Of a stretch of 64,000 bases of DNA, positions 8,627 through 17,729 are shown in pieces (the first letter of the stretch is position 1; each line of letters begins with the position of its first letter). Source of the stretch: Nocardia crassostreae (GTDB lineage Bacteria; Actinomycetota; Actinomycetes; Mycobacteriales; Mycobacteriaceae); the NCBI RefSeq assembly GCF_001613405.1, contig NZ_BDCH01000039.1:100639-164638 (forward strand), given 5' to 3'. The position numbers and the translations under genes are program-made. The notes below the pieces were generated by a model. That model did not search any database and was not told where the DNA came from. It was given only the letters and a program-made list of their open reading frames with translations.

Positions 8627-10624
8627 TTGATCGGCCAGATGCTGGAAGGGCGCTACCGCATCGACGCGCCGATCGCGCGCGGCGGCATGTCCATGGTGTT
8701 CCGGGGGGTGGACACGCGGCTCGACCGACCGGTGGCCATCAAGGTGATGGACCCCAAGTTCGCCTCCGACCGGCAGTTCCTGACCCGCTTCGAACTCGAA
8801 GCGCGCGCGGTCGCCAAACTCAAGCATCCGTCCCTGGTCGCGGTGTACGACCAGGGCATCGACGGGGATCATCCCTTCCTGATCATGGAATTGGTCGAGG
8901 GCGGGACGCTGCGGGAGCTGCTACGCGAGCGCGGGCCCATGCCGCCGCAAGCGGTGCGCGCCGTGGCCGAGCCGGTCCTCGCGGCGGTCGGCGTGGCGCA
9001 CGCGGCCGGGCTGGTGCACCGCGACATCAAACCGGAGAACGTGCTCATCTCCGATTCCGGTGAGGTGAAGATCGCCGACTTCGGCCTGGTGCGCGCGGTC
9101 GCCTCCGCCAATATCACCTCCGACTCCGTGATTCTCGGCACCGCCGCCTATTTGTCGCCGGAGCAGGTCACCAGCGGTAATGCCGACGCGCGCAGCGATG
9201 TGTACTCCGCGGGCGTGCTCATCTTCGAAATGCTCACCGGGCGCACGCCGTTCAGCGGCGACACCTCCATCTCCATCGCGCTGCAGCGCGTCGAGAAGGA
9301 CGTCCCGGCCCCGAGCCGCTTCATCGCCGGGGTGCCGCCGGAATTCGACGAGCTGGTCGCGCACGCCACCGCGCGCGAACCCGCCCACCGTTTCGCCGAT
9401 GCCACCGAGATGGCGGGCGAGTTGCGCCGCATCGCGCGCGAATTGCAGCTGCCCGGCTATCGCGTTCCCGCACCCCAGGATTCGGCCGAGCATCTCAGCG
9501 CCAAGTTCCGGGTCGGGCCGACGCCCGCCCCGCACGCCGCGCCCGCCTACACCGGCGGCGCCACCGAGATGACCACCCGGATCCCCGCCGATCCGCCGAC
9601 CGTGCAGGTGCCGCCGCAGCATCAGCACACCCGGGTCATGACGGCCGCGCGCGAGATCCCGCCGGAGTACGCGCCGCAGCCCCCCGCCAATCCCCGCCCG
9701 GGACCGCCGAATTCGGGCTACCCGTCGGAGTTCATCGAGGATCGCGGCAAATCCCGGCGCACGGTGTTGGTCTGGCTCGGCATCGTGGTCACCCTGGCGC
9801 TGCTGCTCGGCGTCGGCGGGTGGTGGCTCGGGGTGGGCAGATATGAGGCGGTGCCCTCGATCGCCGGGCTCGACACCCAGCGCGCGGTCGCCGCCTTACA
9901 GGCCGCCGGATTCGAGACGGAGACGAAGAACAAAGCCTCCGACATCATTCCGGTCGGCAATGTGGTCGGCACCGATCCGCCCGCCGGTTCCAAGGTCGTC
10001 AAGGGTTCGACGGTCGCCGTACTGGTCTCCAGCGGCAAGCCCAAGGTTCCCGAGATCACCGCGGGCCAGGACGTGAACACCGTCAACGAGGCCATTCGCG
10101 ATGCGGGCCTGACCCCGGTCGACGCCGGTGAGGTCGGCAGCTCCGCGCCCAAAGGCAGTGTCGCCAAGGTGGAACCGGGCCCCGGCACCGTCCTGCCCGC
10201 CGGTGGCACCGTGAAGGTCTACCGCAGCAGCGGTTCCCAGCCGGTGAAACTTCCCGATGTGCGCGGCAAGACCGAGGAGGAAGCCCGCGCCGCCCTGCAG
10301 AGCGCCGGCATCTCGGTGACCTCCACCCGCACCCAGTTCGACGCCAAGGTGAAATCCGGCCAGGTCGTCGGCACCGATCCGGCCGCGGGTACCATGGTGG
10401 ACTCGGGCAAGGGCGTGGTCCTCATTCTCAATGACGCCATCGAGATGCCGAATGTCATCGGCGACAATGTCGCCTCCGCGCGCGCCGAACTCCAGGCTCT
10501 CGGCCTCCAGGTGTCGGTCCGCCAGCTCGCCTCCAACGACAGCTCCATCGTCATCTCGCAGAGCACCGCCCCCGGCGGCAATGTCGAGGCGGGCTCGACC
10601 GTCACCCTGGTCGCCCTGCCCTGA
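8627..10624 (+). CDS. pknL: Serine/threonine protein kinase PknL with four PASTA domains
   Basis: A transmembrane kinase of about 665 residues. The kinase domain starts GRYRIDAPIARGGMSMVFRG, with Lys39 in VAIKVMD, the catalytic loop HRDIKPEN with Asp133, and DFG at Asp151. A disordered Pro-rich juxtamembrane part follows, then one membrane helix (about 378-402), then four PASTA repeats outside the cell (beginning YEAVPSIAG, PKVPEITAG, VKLPDVRG and IEMPNVIG). PASTA domains sense muropeptides or lipid II. The TTG at 8627 follows GGAAGGG; a GTG at 8582 is possible. The M. tuberculosis PknL, as I recall, lacks PASTA repeats, so this is the longer form seen in corynebacteria. It is followed by a strong terminator. 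Confidence 0.88.
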   Translation: MIGQMLEGRYRIDAPIARGGMSMVFRGVDTRLDRPVAIKVMDPKFASDRQFLTRFELEARAVAKLKHPSLVAVYDQGIDGDHPFLIMELVEGGTLRELLRERGPMPPQAVRAVAEPVLAAVGVAHAAGLVHRDIKPENVLISDSGEVKIADFGLVRAVASANITSDSVILGTAAYLSPEQVTSGNADARSDVYSAGVLIFEMLTGRTPFSGDTSISIALQRVEKDVPAPSRFIAGVPPEFDELVAHATAREPAHRFADATEMAGELRRIARELQLPGYRVPAPQDSAEHLSAKFRVGPTPAPHAAPAYTGGATEMTTRIPADPPTVQVPPQHQHTRVMTAAREIPPEYAPQPPANPRPGPPNSGYPSEFIEDRGKSRRTVLVWLGIVVTLALLLGVGGWWLGVGRYEAVPSIAGLDTQRAVAALQAAGFETETKNKASDIIPVGNVVGTDPPAGSKVVKGSTVAVLVSSGKPKVPEITAGQDVNTVNEAIRDAGLTPVDAGEVGSSAPKGSVAKVEPGPGTVLPAGGTVKVYRSSGSQPVKLPDVRGKTEEEARAALQSAGISVTSTRTQFDAKVKSGQVVGTDPAAGTMVDSGKGVVLILNDAIEMPNVIGDNVASARAELQALGLQVSVRQLASNDSSIVISQSTAPGGNVEAGSTVTLVALP

Positions 10625-10638
10625 TGCGCTGAACGAAC

Positions 10639-10672
10639 AAGGGCCCGAACCGCACGAGCGGTTCGGGCCCTT
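10639..10672. terminator. Bidirectional terminator between pknL and aroG
   Basis: A perfect 15-bp stem (AAGGGCCCGAACCGC) with loop ACGA, followed by T residues. It lies between convergent genes. Confidence 0.85.
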
Positions 10673-10688
10673 TCCGTCGATCAGCTTC

Positions 10689-12077
10689 TCAGCGCAGCAT
10701 TTCGGCCACGAGGAACGCCAGCTCCAGCGACTGCTGGGTGTTCAGACGCGGATCGCAGGCGGTCTCGTAGCGGCCCTCGAGGTCGGCGTCGGAGATGTCC
10801 TGGGCGCCGCCGAGGCATTCGGTGACGTTCTCGCCGGTGAGCTCGATGTGCAGACCGCCCGGATGGGTGCCCAGCGCGTGATGCACCTCGAAGAAGCCCT
10901 GCACCTCGTCGACGATGCGGTCGAAGTGGCGGGTCTTGTACCCGGTGGATGCCTCGTGGGTATTGCCGTGCATGGGATCGCACTGCCAGATCACCTGATG
11001 TCCGGTGGCCTGCACCTTCTCGACAATGGCGGGCAGCACGTCGCGGACCTTGCCATTGCCCATGCGGGCGACCAGGGTGAGGCGGCCGGGCTCGTTGTTG
11101 GGGTCGAGCCGCTCCACGTATTCCACCGCCATCTCGGGGGTGGTGGTCGGGCCGATCTTCAGGCCGATGGGGTTGGCGAGCAGTTCGGCGAAGGCGATGT
11201 GCGCGCCGTCGAGCTGGCGGGTGCGCTCACCGATCCACAGGAAGTGCGCCGACAGGTCGTACAGCACCGGCTCACCGGTGACCGGGCTCTCGCTCAGCCG
11301 CAGCATGGCGCGCTCGTAGTCGAGCACGAGGGCCTCGTGGCTGGCGTAGAGGCGGGCGCTGGACAGGTTCGGATCGTTCACGCGGCAGGCGTTCATGAAC
11401 GCCAGGGCGCGATCGATCTCGGCGGCCATGGCCTCGTAGCGCGCGCCCGCCGGGGACTGGGCGACGAACTCGCGGTTCCAGTCGTGCACCTTGTGCAGAT
11501 CGGCCATACCGGCCGAGGTCAGCGCGCGCACCAGGTTCATGGCGGCGGAGGCATTGGCGTAGGCGCGCACCAGCCGCGACGGATCGTGCTCGCGCACCGA
11601 GGCATCGGTGACCAGTGAGTTGATCATGTCGCCGCGGTAGGACTTCAGCCCCAGCGAATCGATGTCGGCCGAGCGCGGTTTGGCGTACTGGCCCGCGATG
11701 CGCGCGACCTTCACCACCGGCAGGCTCGCGCCGTAGGTGAGCACGACGGCCATCTGCAGCAGCGTGCGGATATTGCCGCGGACGTGCGGTTCGGTGTTGT
11801 CGGCGAAGGTTTCCGCGCAGTCGCCGCCCTGCATGAAGAAGGCCTCACCGCGCGCCACCTCGGCCAGCCGCAGCTTGAGCTCCTCGACTTCGGCGGGCAC
11901 GCAGATGGGCGGAACGCTCTCCAGTACGGTGCGCATGTTCGCGGCCTGCTCGGGATCCCACGAGGGTTGCTGCAGGGCGGGGCGGGCGAGCGCATCATCG
12001 AGGCGCCGACGCAGCTCCGCGGGCAACGGGGGGAGTTCCGGCAGGCGATCGATGGGTACGTCGACGGTCCAGTTCAC
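10689..12077 (-). CDS. aroG: Type II 3-deoxy-D-arabino-heptulosonate-7-phosphate synthase
   Basis: A 462-residue plant-type (class II) DAHP synthase, first enzyme of the shikimate pathway, joining phosphoenolpyruvate and erythrose-4-phosphate. Family marks include FMQGGDCAETFADN, KVARIAGQYAKPRS, HDWNREF, WIGERTRQLDGAH and IWQCDPMHGNTHE; the last contains metal and PEP ligands. The sequence aligns throughout with M. tuberculosis Rv2178c. The GTG at 12077 gives VNWTVDVPIDRLPE, matching the known N-terminus (MNWTVDIP); an ATG at 12107 would add ten residues. The M. tuberculosis enzyme is feedback-inhibited by aromatic amino acids and associates with chorismate mutase. Confidence 0.95.
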   Translation of the reverse strand: MNWTVDVPIDRLPELPPLPAELRRRLDDALARPALQQPSWDPEQAANMRTVLESVPPICVPAEVEELKLRLAEVARGEAFFMQGGDCAETFADNTEPHVRGNIRTLLQMAVVLTYGASLPVVKVARIAGQYAKPRSADIDSLGLKSYRGDMINSLVTDASVREHDPSRLVRAYANASAAMNLVRALTSAGMADLHKVHDWNREFVAQSPAGARYEAMAAEIDRALAFMNACRVNDPNLSSARLYASHEALVLDYERAMLRLSESPVTGEPVLYDLSAHFLWIGERTRQLDGAHIAFAELLANPIGLKIGPTTTPEMAVEYVERLDPNNEPGRLTLVARMGNGKVRDVLPAIVEKVQATGHQVIWQCDPMHGNTHEASTGYKTRHFDRIVDEVQGFFEVHHALGTHPGGLHIELTGENVTECLGGAQDISDADLEGRYETACDPRLNTQQSLELAFLVAEMLR

Positions 12078-12161
12078 CCGTTCAGGATACGGACCCACAT
12101 CGGTCATTCGGGACCACACCCAAGGCTGGGATTTCTCACACCGTGTCGGATGAACCTCCGG

Positions 12162-13103
12162 TCAGGAGGCGTACGTGCGGCGCAGCGGCTGGGCGGCGGC
12201 GAATTCCCGTGCGGCGACGCCGAGGCGGCGATGCCGGGGGACGACGGCGCGGCGCGTGAACACGGCGTAGTCGGTGCGTTCGATCTGGTCGAGAATGCCG
12301 CCGTAGAGGGTGGCGGCGGTGCGGATGCCGGGGCGCACGCGCGGGGTGAGCAGGTCGATACCGGGGATGGCGGTGCGGTAGATGCCGCGGTTGACCGCGA
12401 TGAGGTGGGCCAGGGCGCGGCGCACCCGCTGGTCGGTGCGGCCCGTGTCGCGGCAGTGCCGGAGGAGATCGGCGTCCACGTCGAAGGCTGCGAGCTCGTC
12501 GGCGGGGAGATAGATGCGGCCGCGGTCGAGGTCTTCGGCGATATCGCGCAGGAAATTGGTGAGCTGGAAGGCTTCACCGAGGGCGGCCGCCGCGGGTTCC
12601 GCCTCGGAGATGGGGCATACGGTGCCCAGCACGGGCAGCAGCTGCAGGCCGATGGCGGCGGCGGAGCCGCGCATATAGGTGCGCAGCGCGGTCATGGTGG
12701 GGTAGCGGTCGCGATACTGCGGGCTGCCGGGGATGTCCATGCGCATGGCGTCGAGGAACACCCAGAAGTGTTCGGGCGCAATGCCGTAGCGGCGGATGGT
12801 GTCGGAGACCGCGAGCAGGATGCGGTGCTGTGCCGCCGGGCCCGGCGCCGGGGCCGCCGACGGATGGGCCAGGCGGCCGCGTAGCTCGTACTCGATCCGA
12901 TCCAGGTGTCCCGCCGACTCCGCGGCGCGATCCGGTGCGGTCGTGTGATCGACGATGTCGTCGACCATGCGCGCGAAGGCGTACAGGGCGTGCACGGCCG
13001 GTCTGCGGTCGGCCGCGAGCAGCCGGGTGGCGAGGAAGTAGGTGCGCCCGTGCTGGGCGGCGATATGGCGACAGTCCCGGTAGGCGTGGTCCAGCTCGGT
13101 CAT
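12162..13103 (-). CDS. crtB: Phytoene synthase (squalene/phytoene synthase family)
   Basis: A 313-residue trans-prenyltransferase that condenses two geranylgeranyl diphosphates to phytoene. The two Asp-rich motifs are visible: ARMVDDIVDH and LTNFLRDIAEDLDRGRIYLP. TYFLATRLL near the start is also typical. The start overlaps the mptA stop by ATGA, so it is translated from the same transcript as mptA, crtI and the polyprenyl synthase. It is the last gene of the operon. The FLRDIAEDLDRGRIYLP context favours phytoene over squalene synthase. Confidence 0.9.
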   Translation of the reverse strand: MTELDHAYRDCRHIAAQHGRTYFLATRLLAADRRPAVHALYAFARMVDDIVDHTTAPDRAAESAGHLDRIEYELRGRLAHPSAAPAPGPAAQHRILLAVSDTIRRYGIAPEHFWVFLDAMRMDIPGSPQYRDRYPTMTALRTYMRGSAAAIGLQLLPVLGTVCPISEAEPAAAALGEAFQLTNFLRDIAEDLDRGRIYLPADELAAFDVDADLLRHCRDTGRTDQRVRRALAHLIAVNRGIYRTAIPGIDLLTPRVRPGIRTAATLYGGILDQIERTDYAVFTRRAVVPRHRRLGVAAREFAAAQPLRRTYAS

Positions 13104-14710
13104 GCGGTGCTGGGCTGTCCGTGCTCGGCGCCCGCACGCTCGGGGGCGCGCAGTTTGAGCGGATCGACGGTCCGCAGCGCCAGCGCGGCCACGACCGCGG
13201 CGAAGGTCGCGGCGGCCACGTGCCAGAAGGTGTACAGGCCGATGGATCCGTCGGGCTGGAAGACGAGCATGAGCCACGTACACAGCCCGACCAGAATCTG
13301 CAATGTCCTTGTGGACAAGGCGAATCCGGCGGCCAGCGCCAGCGGCCACGAGTAGTACCAGGGCAGCGCGGCGGGGGAGAGGATGACAATGGCCACGAAG
13401 GCGACCAGGATGCCGAAGACCGCCTCGCGCTCGGTGTGCCGGAAGCGCCACCACGCCCACACCAGAATCACCACCAGGGCGACGGTGCACAGGGCCCGCG
13501 TCACCGACAGCACCGACTCCAGCCGCCACGGCGTCACCCAGGTGACCATGTGCGCCATGATGGTCGGCAGCGACAGCCAGTTGATGATCTTCTTGGAGCC
13601 CGACAGCGCCGTCAGCCAGCCGATGCCCACGCCCGCCAGCGCCGAGGCCGCCGCGAAGACCACCGCGAACACCGCCACCCCGAGTCCGGCGATCTTGGTG
13701 AACATCATGGCCGGATGCGGCAGCTCGCCCTCACCCCGCTCGGCGCGGCGCTCGCGTTCGTGAATCATCCAGATCCACACCAGGAATGGCAGCGCGATGC
13801 CCGCCGTCGCCTTCACGCCCACGCCGATGGCGACGACCACGATGCCCGCCACGTGATGGTGTTCCAGCACCAGCGCGATGCCCGCGGCCATGAGGCCGAC
13901 CATGAGCATCTCGTTGTGCACGCCGCCGATGAGGTGGATCAGCACCAGCGGGTTGAGCACCGCCAGCCACAGCGCGGTGGTCGGCTTACCGCCCAGATGT
14001 TTGGTCAGATGCGGGACCGCCCACATCATCAGGGCCAGGCCCGGCAGCATGACCAGGCGCAGCGCGATCGTCCCCGCCACCACATTGTCACCGGTGATGG
14101 AGGTGATGCCGCGCGCCAGCAGCAGGAAGATGGGGCCGTACGGCGCGGTCGTGTTGGTCCAGACCAGGCTCACATTGTCCAGCAGCACACCGGGATTCAC
14201 CACGGGGCCGACCGCGTACGGATTGAAGCCGTCGCGCAGCAGCGCGCCCTGGGCGAGATACGAGTAGGCGTCGCGGCTGAACATGGGCACCGCGAACAGC
14301 AGCGGGAAGACCCAGATGCCGACAATGGCGCGCAGCTCGTTCAAGGTGACCGTCGCGCCCGGCACGGTGCCGATGGTGGCCCGCCCCAACCGCACCCACG
14401 CGGTGATCATGGCCAGCACGCCGATCCACACGAACACCGTCGAGAGCGCGTAGCCGTGCCCGAACCGCAGCCAGGACAGGTGCGCTTCCTCCAGCAACGG
14501 ATCGTTGCGGCGGGTGCTGCCCGCGCCGAAACCGCCGAAGGTGATCATGATGGCGCCGAAGAAGCCGAGCAGGGCCGCATGCCCCTCCTGGCTGCGCGCG
14601 AAATCGGCGCATTGTCGCACCCAGCTGTGGCGCGTCACCGCACCCGCGGTGAGCAGGTCGGCGGGAGCGGCGGTGGTGGCGGTGGCGGCGTCCATATCGG
14701 GGGTCGGCAT
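13100..14710 (-). CDS. mptA: Alpha-(1-6)-mannopyranosyltransferase MptA (GT-C)
   Basis: A 536-residue multispanning membrane protein with at least ten hydrophobic segments and the GT-C acidic loop in the first periplasmic region (FSRDAYSYLAQGALLRDGFNPYAVGP). It matches MptA (Rv2174), which uses polyprenyl-phosphate-mannose to extend the alpha-1,6-mannan backbone of lipomannan on the outer face of the plasma membrane. It sits inside the carotenoid operon, between crtI and crtB. This is odd functionally, but both pathways share polyprenyl supply. Confidence 0.9.
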   Translation of the reverse strand: MPTPDMDAATATTAAPADLLTAGAVTRHSWVRQCADFARSQEGHAALLGFFGAIMITFGGFGAGSTRRNDPLLEEAHLSWLRFGHGYALSTVFVWIGVLAMITAWVRLGRATIGTVPGATVTLNELRAIVGIWVFPLLFAVPMFSRDAYSYLAQGALLRDGFNPYAVGPVVNPGVLLDNVSLVWTNTTAPYGPIFLLLARGITSITGDNVVAGTIALRLVMLPGLALMMWAVPHLTKHLGGKPTTALWLAVLNPLVLIHLIGGVHNEMLMVGLMAAGIALVLEHHHVAGIVVVAIGVGVKATAGIALPFLVWIWMIHERERRAERGEGELPHPAMMFTKIAGLGVAVFAVVFAAASALAGVGIGWLTALSGSKKIINWLSLPTIMAHMVTWVTPWRLESVLSVTRALCTVALVVILVWAWWRFRHTEREAVFGILVAFVAIVILSPAALPWYYSWPLALAAGFALSTRTLQILVGLCTWLMLVFQPDGSIGLYTFWHVAAATFAAVVAALALRTVDPLKLRAPERAGAEHGQPSTA

Positions 14711-14774
14711 TGGCGGGCATTCCCCCCGGAAAGGTCGGCGGCGGCAGCCGCGTGGGTGCAGGACGCCGGTCAGT

Positions 14775-16361
14775 CTAGTGCTTGTGCGGTGATGTCAGCG
14801 CGTCGGCGTCGGCGGATACGGCGCGGGCATGTCGTAGATCACCCGTGATGCGGGCCGCGGCGAGTTTTCCGGACAGCAGCACGGTGGGCACTCCGACCCC
14901 GGGCACGGTCCCCGAACCTGCGAGAACGACATTGTCGCGGCCCGGGACCAGGTTCCGGGTGCGGAACGGGCCGGTCTGACGGAACAGGTGCGCGGCGGCG
15001 AACGGGGTGCCCGCGAGCATGCCCTTGTTCTTCCAGGTGCGCGGCGTGTCGAGATGGTCGATCCGGAAGTGCTGCGAAATGCCTTGGTATCCGCGGGATT
15101 CCAGGGTCTCGAGCAGTTCGCGCAGATAGTGGGGTGCGAGCCGGTCCCAGTCCAGGGGCGCGGCATCCAGATTGGGGCAGGGGGCCAGCAGCGACAGCGG
15201 CTCGTACCGGACGCCGTCGGGCCGGTCGATGTGGAGCGCCGGATCGGTGAGCGCCGGACGGGTGAGCAGCAGCGACGGATCGCTCATGAGCCGCCCGCGC
15301 CGCGCCGCCGCGATCTCGGTGAAGGTGCGGTCCCACTCCGTGCCGAAGTCGATGGTGTGATGCGCCTGCACCGGCCAGTGCGCCGCGACCTCGGCGGGCA
15401 CGGTGCCGTGCGCGACCACCGCCGACGGCGAGGCGCGCAGGCCGCGGCGGCGGCGCAGACCGAACCGTTCGAGGGCGCCGATATCCGCGGTGACCACGAC
15501 GGCGTCGCACGGCCAGGCGCGCCCGTCGTCGGTGTGCACGGCGGTGGCGCGGCGTCCGGTGTAGTCGATCCCGACCACCTCCGCGCCGAATTCGACCGTG
15601 CCCCCGGCGGCGACCAGGGCCCGCGCCAGCGCGTCGGCAATGGCCCACATACCGCCCTCGGGGTAGTACACGCCCAGGCAGGTGTCCATGTACGGAATCG
15701 CGCCGTACACGCCCAGCGCCCGGTTGGGCGCCATGCCCGCGAACAGGGCCTGGAAGCTGAACAGGCGCGCCAGTTGATCGTCGCCCATGAGCCGCGCGAC
15801 CTTCGGCCCGAGCCGCCCGAAGGCGCCCAGCCCCACCAGTTTCGCCAGCGCCGCCCGCTTGCGCGGATGTCGCACCATATCGAGGGGCGAATCGAAATTG
15901 GTGTCCATGAAGTGCCCGAACTCGGCCTCGTACACGGCGCGCAGCCAGTCGCGTAGTCGCCGATAGCGTTGCGCCGCAGCGGTATCCCGCACTCGCGCGA
16001 CCTCGCCCGCCATCTCCTCGGGATCGGAGTAGACGCCCACGACCGTGCCGTCGGCGAACCGCGCCCGATAGGCCGGGGCCATGGGCAGTATCCGCAGGCC
16101 CGCCGACTCGCGCGTCTGCCCGACCGCCGCCAGCGCCTCGTCGACGAGTTCGGGCAGCGTCAGAATCGTTGCCCCGGAGTCGATCTCGTAGTCCGCGCCG
16201 CGATACAGCCCGACCCGCCCGCCCGCGTGATCGGCCCGCTCCAGCACCGTCACCCGCCGTCCGGCGCCCGCCAGGTGCAGCGCGGCCGCCAGCCCGGACA
16301 GCCCGGCGCCGACGACGGCAATCCGATCGGACGGTCCCGCAACAGTTTTCATCCCACCCAT
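14775..16361 (-). CDS. crtI: Phytoene desaturase (CrtI family)
   Basis: A 528-residue FAD-dependent desaturase. The N-terminal Rossmann motif is VVGAGLSGLAAALHLAGAG followed by VLERADHAGGRVG. The C-terminal FAD motif (GTVPGVGVPTVLLSGKLAAARI) is the carotenoid-desaturase signature. It introduces double bonds into phytoene to give neurosporene or lycopene. The gene lies 21 bases after the polyprenyl synthase and 64 bases before mptA. The ATG at 16361 is used; a second ATG nine bases in (MKTVAG) is equally possible. The number of desaturation steps cannot be told from sequence. Confidence 0.9.
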   Translation of the reverse strand: MGGMKTVAGPSDRIAVVGAGLSGLAAALHLAGAGRRVTVLERADHAGGRVGLYRGADYEIDSGATILTLPELVDEALAAVGQTRESAGLRILPMAPAYRARFADGTVVGVYSDPEEMAGEVARVRDTAAAQRYRRLRDWLRAVYEAEFGHFMDTNFDSPLDMVRHPRKRAALAKLVGLGAFGRLGPKVARLMGDDQLARLFSFQALFAGMAPNRALGVYGAIPYMDTCLGVYYPEGGMWAIADALARALVAAGGTVEFGAEVVGIDYTGRRATAVHTDDGRAWPCDAVVVTADIGALERFGLRRRRGLRASPSAVVAHGTVPAEVAAHWPVQAHHTIDFGTEWDRTFTEIAAARRGRLMSDPSLLLTRPALTDPALHIDRPDGVRYEPLSLLAPCPNLDAAPLDWDRLAPHYLRELLETLESRGYQGISQHFRIDHLDTPRTWKNKGMLAGTPFAAAHLFRQTGPFRTRNLVPGRDNVVLAGSGTVPGVGVPTVLLSGKLAAARITGDLRHARAVSADADALTSPHKH

Positions 16362-16382
16362 GACTTTCGTGAACCCGCGCCG

Positions 16383-17429
16383 TCAGTAGGCGCGCGCGGT
16401 GGCCGCCAGCGCCATGTCCCGCAGCTGACGTTTGGCGTCATCGGTCGCGGTACTCGCGTCCAGGGCGGTGAGGGCCTGTTCGGTGAGACTGGTGATGCGC
16501 TGCTCGACCGCGTCCACCGCACCGAGATCGGTGAGAACCGTGCGCAGGTCGGCGACCTGCTCCGGCGTCACATCGGTGCCCAGGCTGGTCCGGATGAGCA
16601 TGGCGGCCGAGGGATTCGTCTGGTCCGCGCGCTGCAGGGCCTCGGCGATGAGCACGGTCCGCTTGCCTTCGCGCAGATCGTCCCCGGAGGGTTTGCCGGT
16701 CACGGCCGGATCCCCGAACACGCCCAGCAGATCGTCGCGCAGCTGGAAGGCGATGCCGATATCGGTGCCGAACTCGCGATAGGCGGCAACCAGTTCCGGA
16801 TGCGCCCCGGCCAGCGCCGCGCCCATGTGCAGCGGGCGTTCGATGGTGTACGCCGCGGTCTTGTAGCGATTGATCCGCATGGCCGCCGCGACGGATTCGT
16901 CCCCACCGGCCTCACCGTGGATATCGAGCAGCTGCCCGCCCAGCACCTCGGTGCGCATGGCCGCCCACACCGGCGCGAACCGGGCCTGCGCCCCGGCGTC
17001 CAGACCGGCATCGCGGGTCATGTCATCGGCCCAGGCCAGTGCCAGATCGCCGATGAGAATGGCGACGCTGGTCCCGTACTGCGCCGCATCGCCGACCCAC
17101 TGCCGATCCAGATGCCGCTGTTCGTAATCCACGTGCACGGCCGGGAATCCGCGCCGGGTGCGCGAGGAATCGATGATGTCGTCGTGAATCAGCGCACACG
17201 CCTGCACCAGTTCCAGCGCCGAGCAGGCGGTCAGCACCGCTTCGGCCTGCGGATCCTCCGGATCGCGGCCCGCGCCCAGCCAGCCGGTCCAGGCGAAGGC
17301 GGGGCGGGTGCGCTTACCGCCGCGTAGCACGAAGGATTCGAGCGCCTCGGTGGCCGCGGTGAACACCGGTCCGAGTGGTTCGACGATCTCCCGCCGCGTC
17401 GCGAAAAAGCCGGTGAGGCGGTCCTCCAC
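16383..17429 (-). CDS. Polyprenyl (probably geranylgeranyl) diphosphate synthase
   Basis: A 348-residue trans-isoprenyl diphosphate synthase. The first Asp-rich motif is LIHDDIIDSS and the second is FQLRDDLLGVFGD. Residues before the first motif are not bulky enough for me to set chain length with certainty, but position before crtI and crtB points to geranylgeranyl diphosphate for carotenoids. It corresponds in position to idsA2 (Rv2173). The GTG at 17429 is used; however a CTG at 17490-17492 lies five bases after a perfect AGGAGG (17498-17503), so the true start may be 21 codons upstream. Confidence 0.88.
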   Translation of the reverse strand: MEDRLTGFFATRREIVEPLGPVFTAATEALESFVLRGGKRTRPAFAWTGWLGAGRDPEDPQAEAVLTACSALELVQACALIHDDIIDSSRTRRGFPAVHVDYEQRHLDRQWVGDAAQYGTSVAILIGDLALAWADDMTRDAGLDAGAQARFAPVWAAMRTEVLGGQLLDIHGEAGGDESVAAAMRINRYKTAAYTIERPLHMGAALAGAHPELVAAYREFGTDIGIAFQLRDDLLGVFGDPAVTGKPSGDDLREGKRTVLIAEALQRADQTNPSAAMLIRTSLGTDVTPEQVADLRTVLTDLGAVDAVEQRITSLTEQALTALDASTATDDAKRQLRDMALAATARAY

Positions 17430-17717
17430 GGCAGCGACGAGCGATCCCGCGCCGACGGGCTGGCGGGTCGGGGTACCGGGTCCGGCGGACAGAGGAACCT
17501 CCTGGGGTGAGAGCCGCGCTGCGAGTCATGGTGGCCGCGGGCAGGTTACGCCCCCGACTGTACCGAGCGGCCCTTCCCGGCAGCGAGCCGGTCATACCGC
17601 GCGAATCCGTCACACTGCATGGTCAGCGGGCCGGTCGGAGACCGCGGGCGGGCCCGTCACGTGCGCCGATATTTCCCCCGGATCCAGGGGGAATGCGAAC
17701 CTGCGGCGTGCGCCCCT

Positions 17718-17723
17718 TAAAAT
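17718..17723 (+). promoter_or_regulatory. -10 element of a leaderless metF promoter
   Basis: TAAAAT ends six bases before the metF GTG at 17730, so transcription would begin at or next to the start codon. There is no Shine-Dalgarno and no clear -35. Confidence 0.5.
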
Positions 17724-17729
17724 GGCCCG

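Noticed and set aside
12830..14848. Plus-strand open frame of over 600 codons opposite crtB and mptA
   Set aside because: His/Arg/Gln-rich shadow with no domain; the minus strand encodes two well recognised enzymes.
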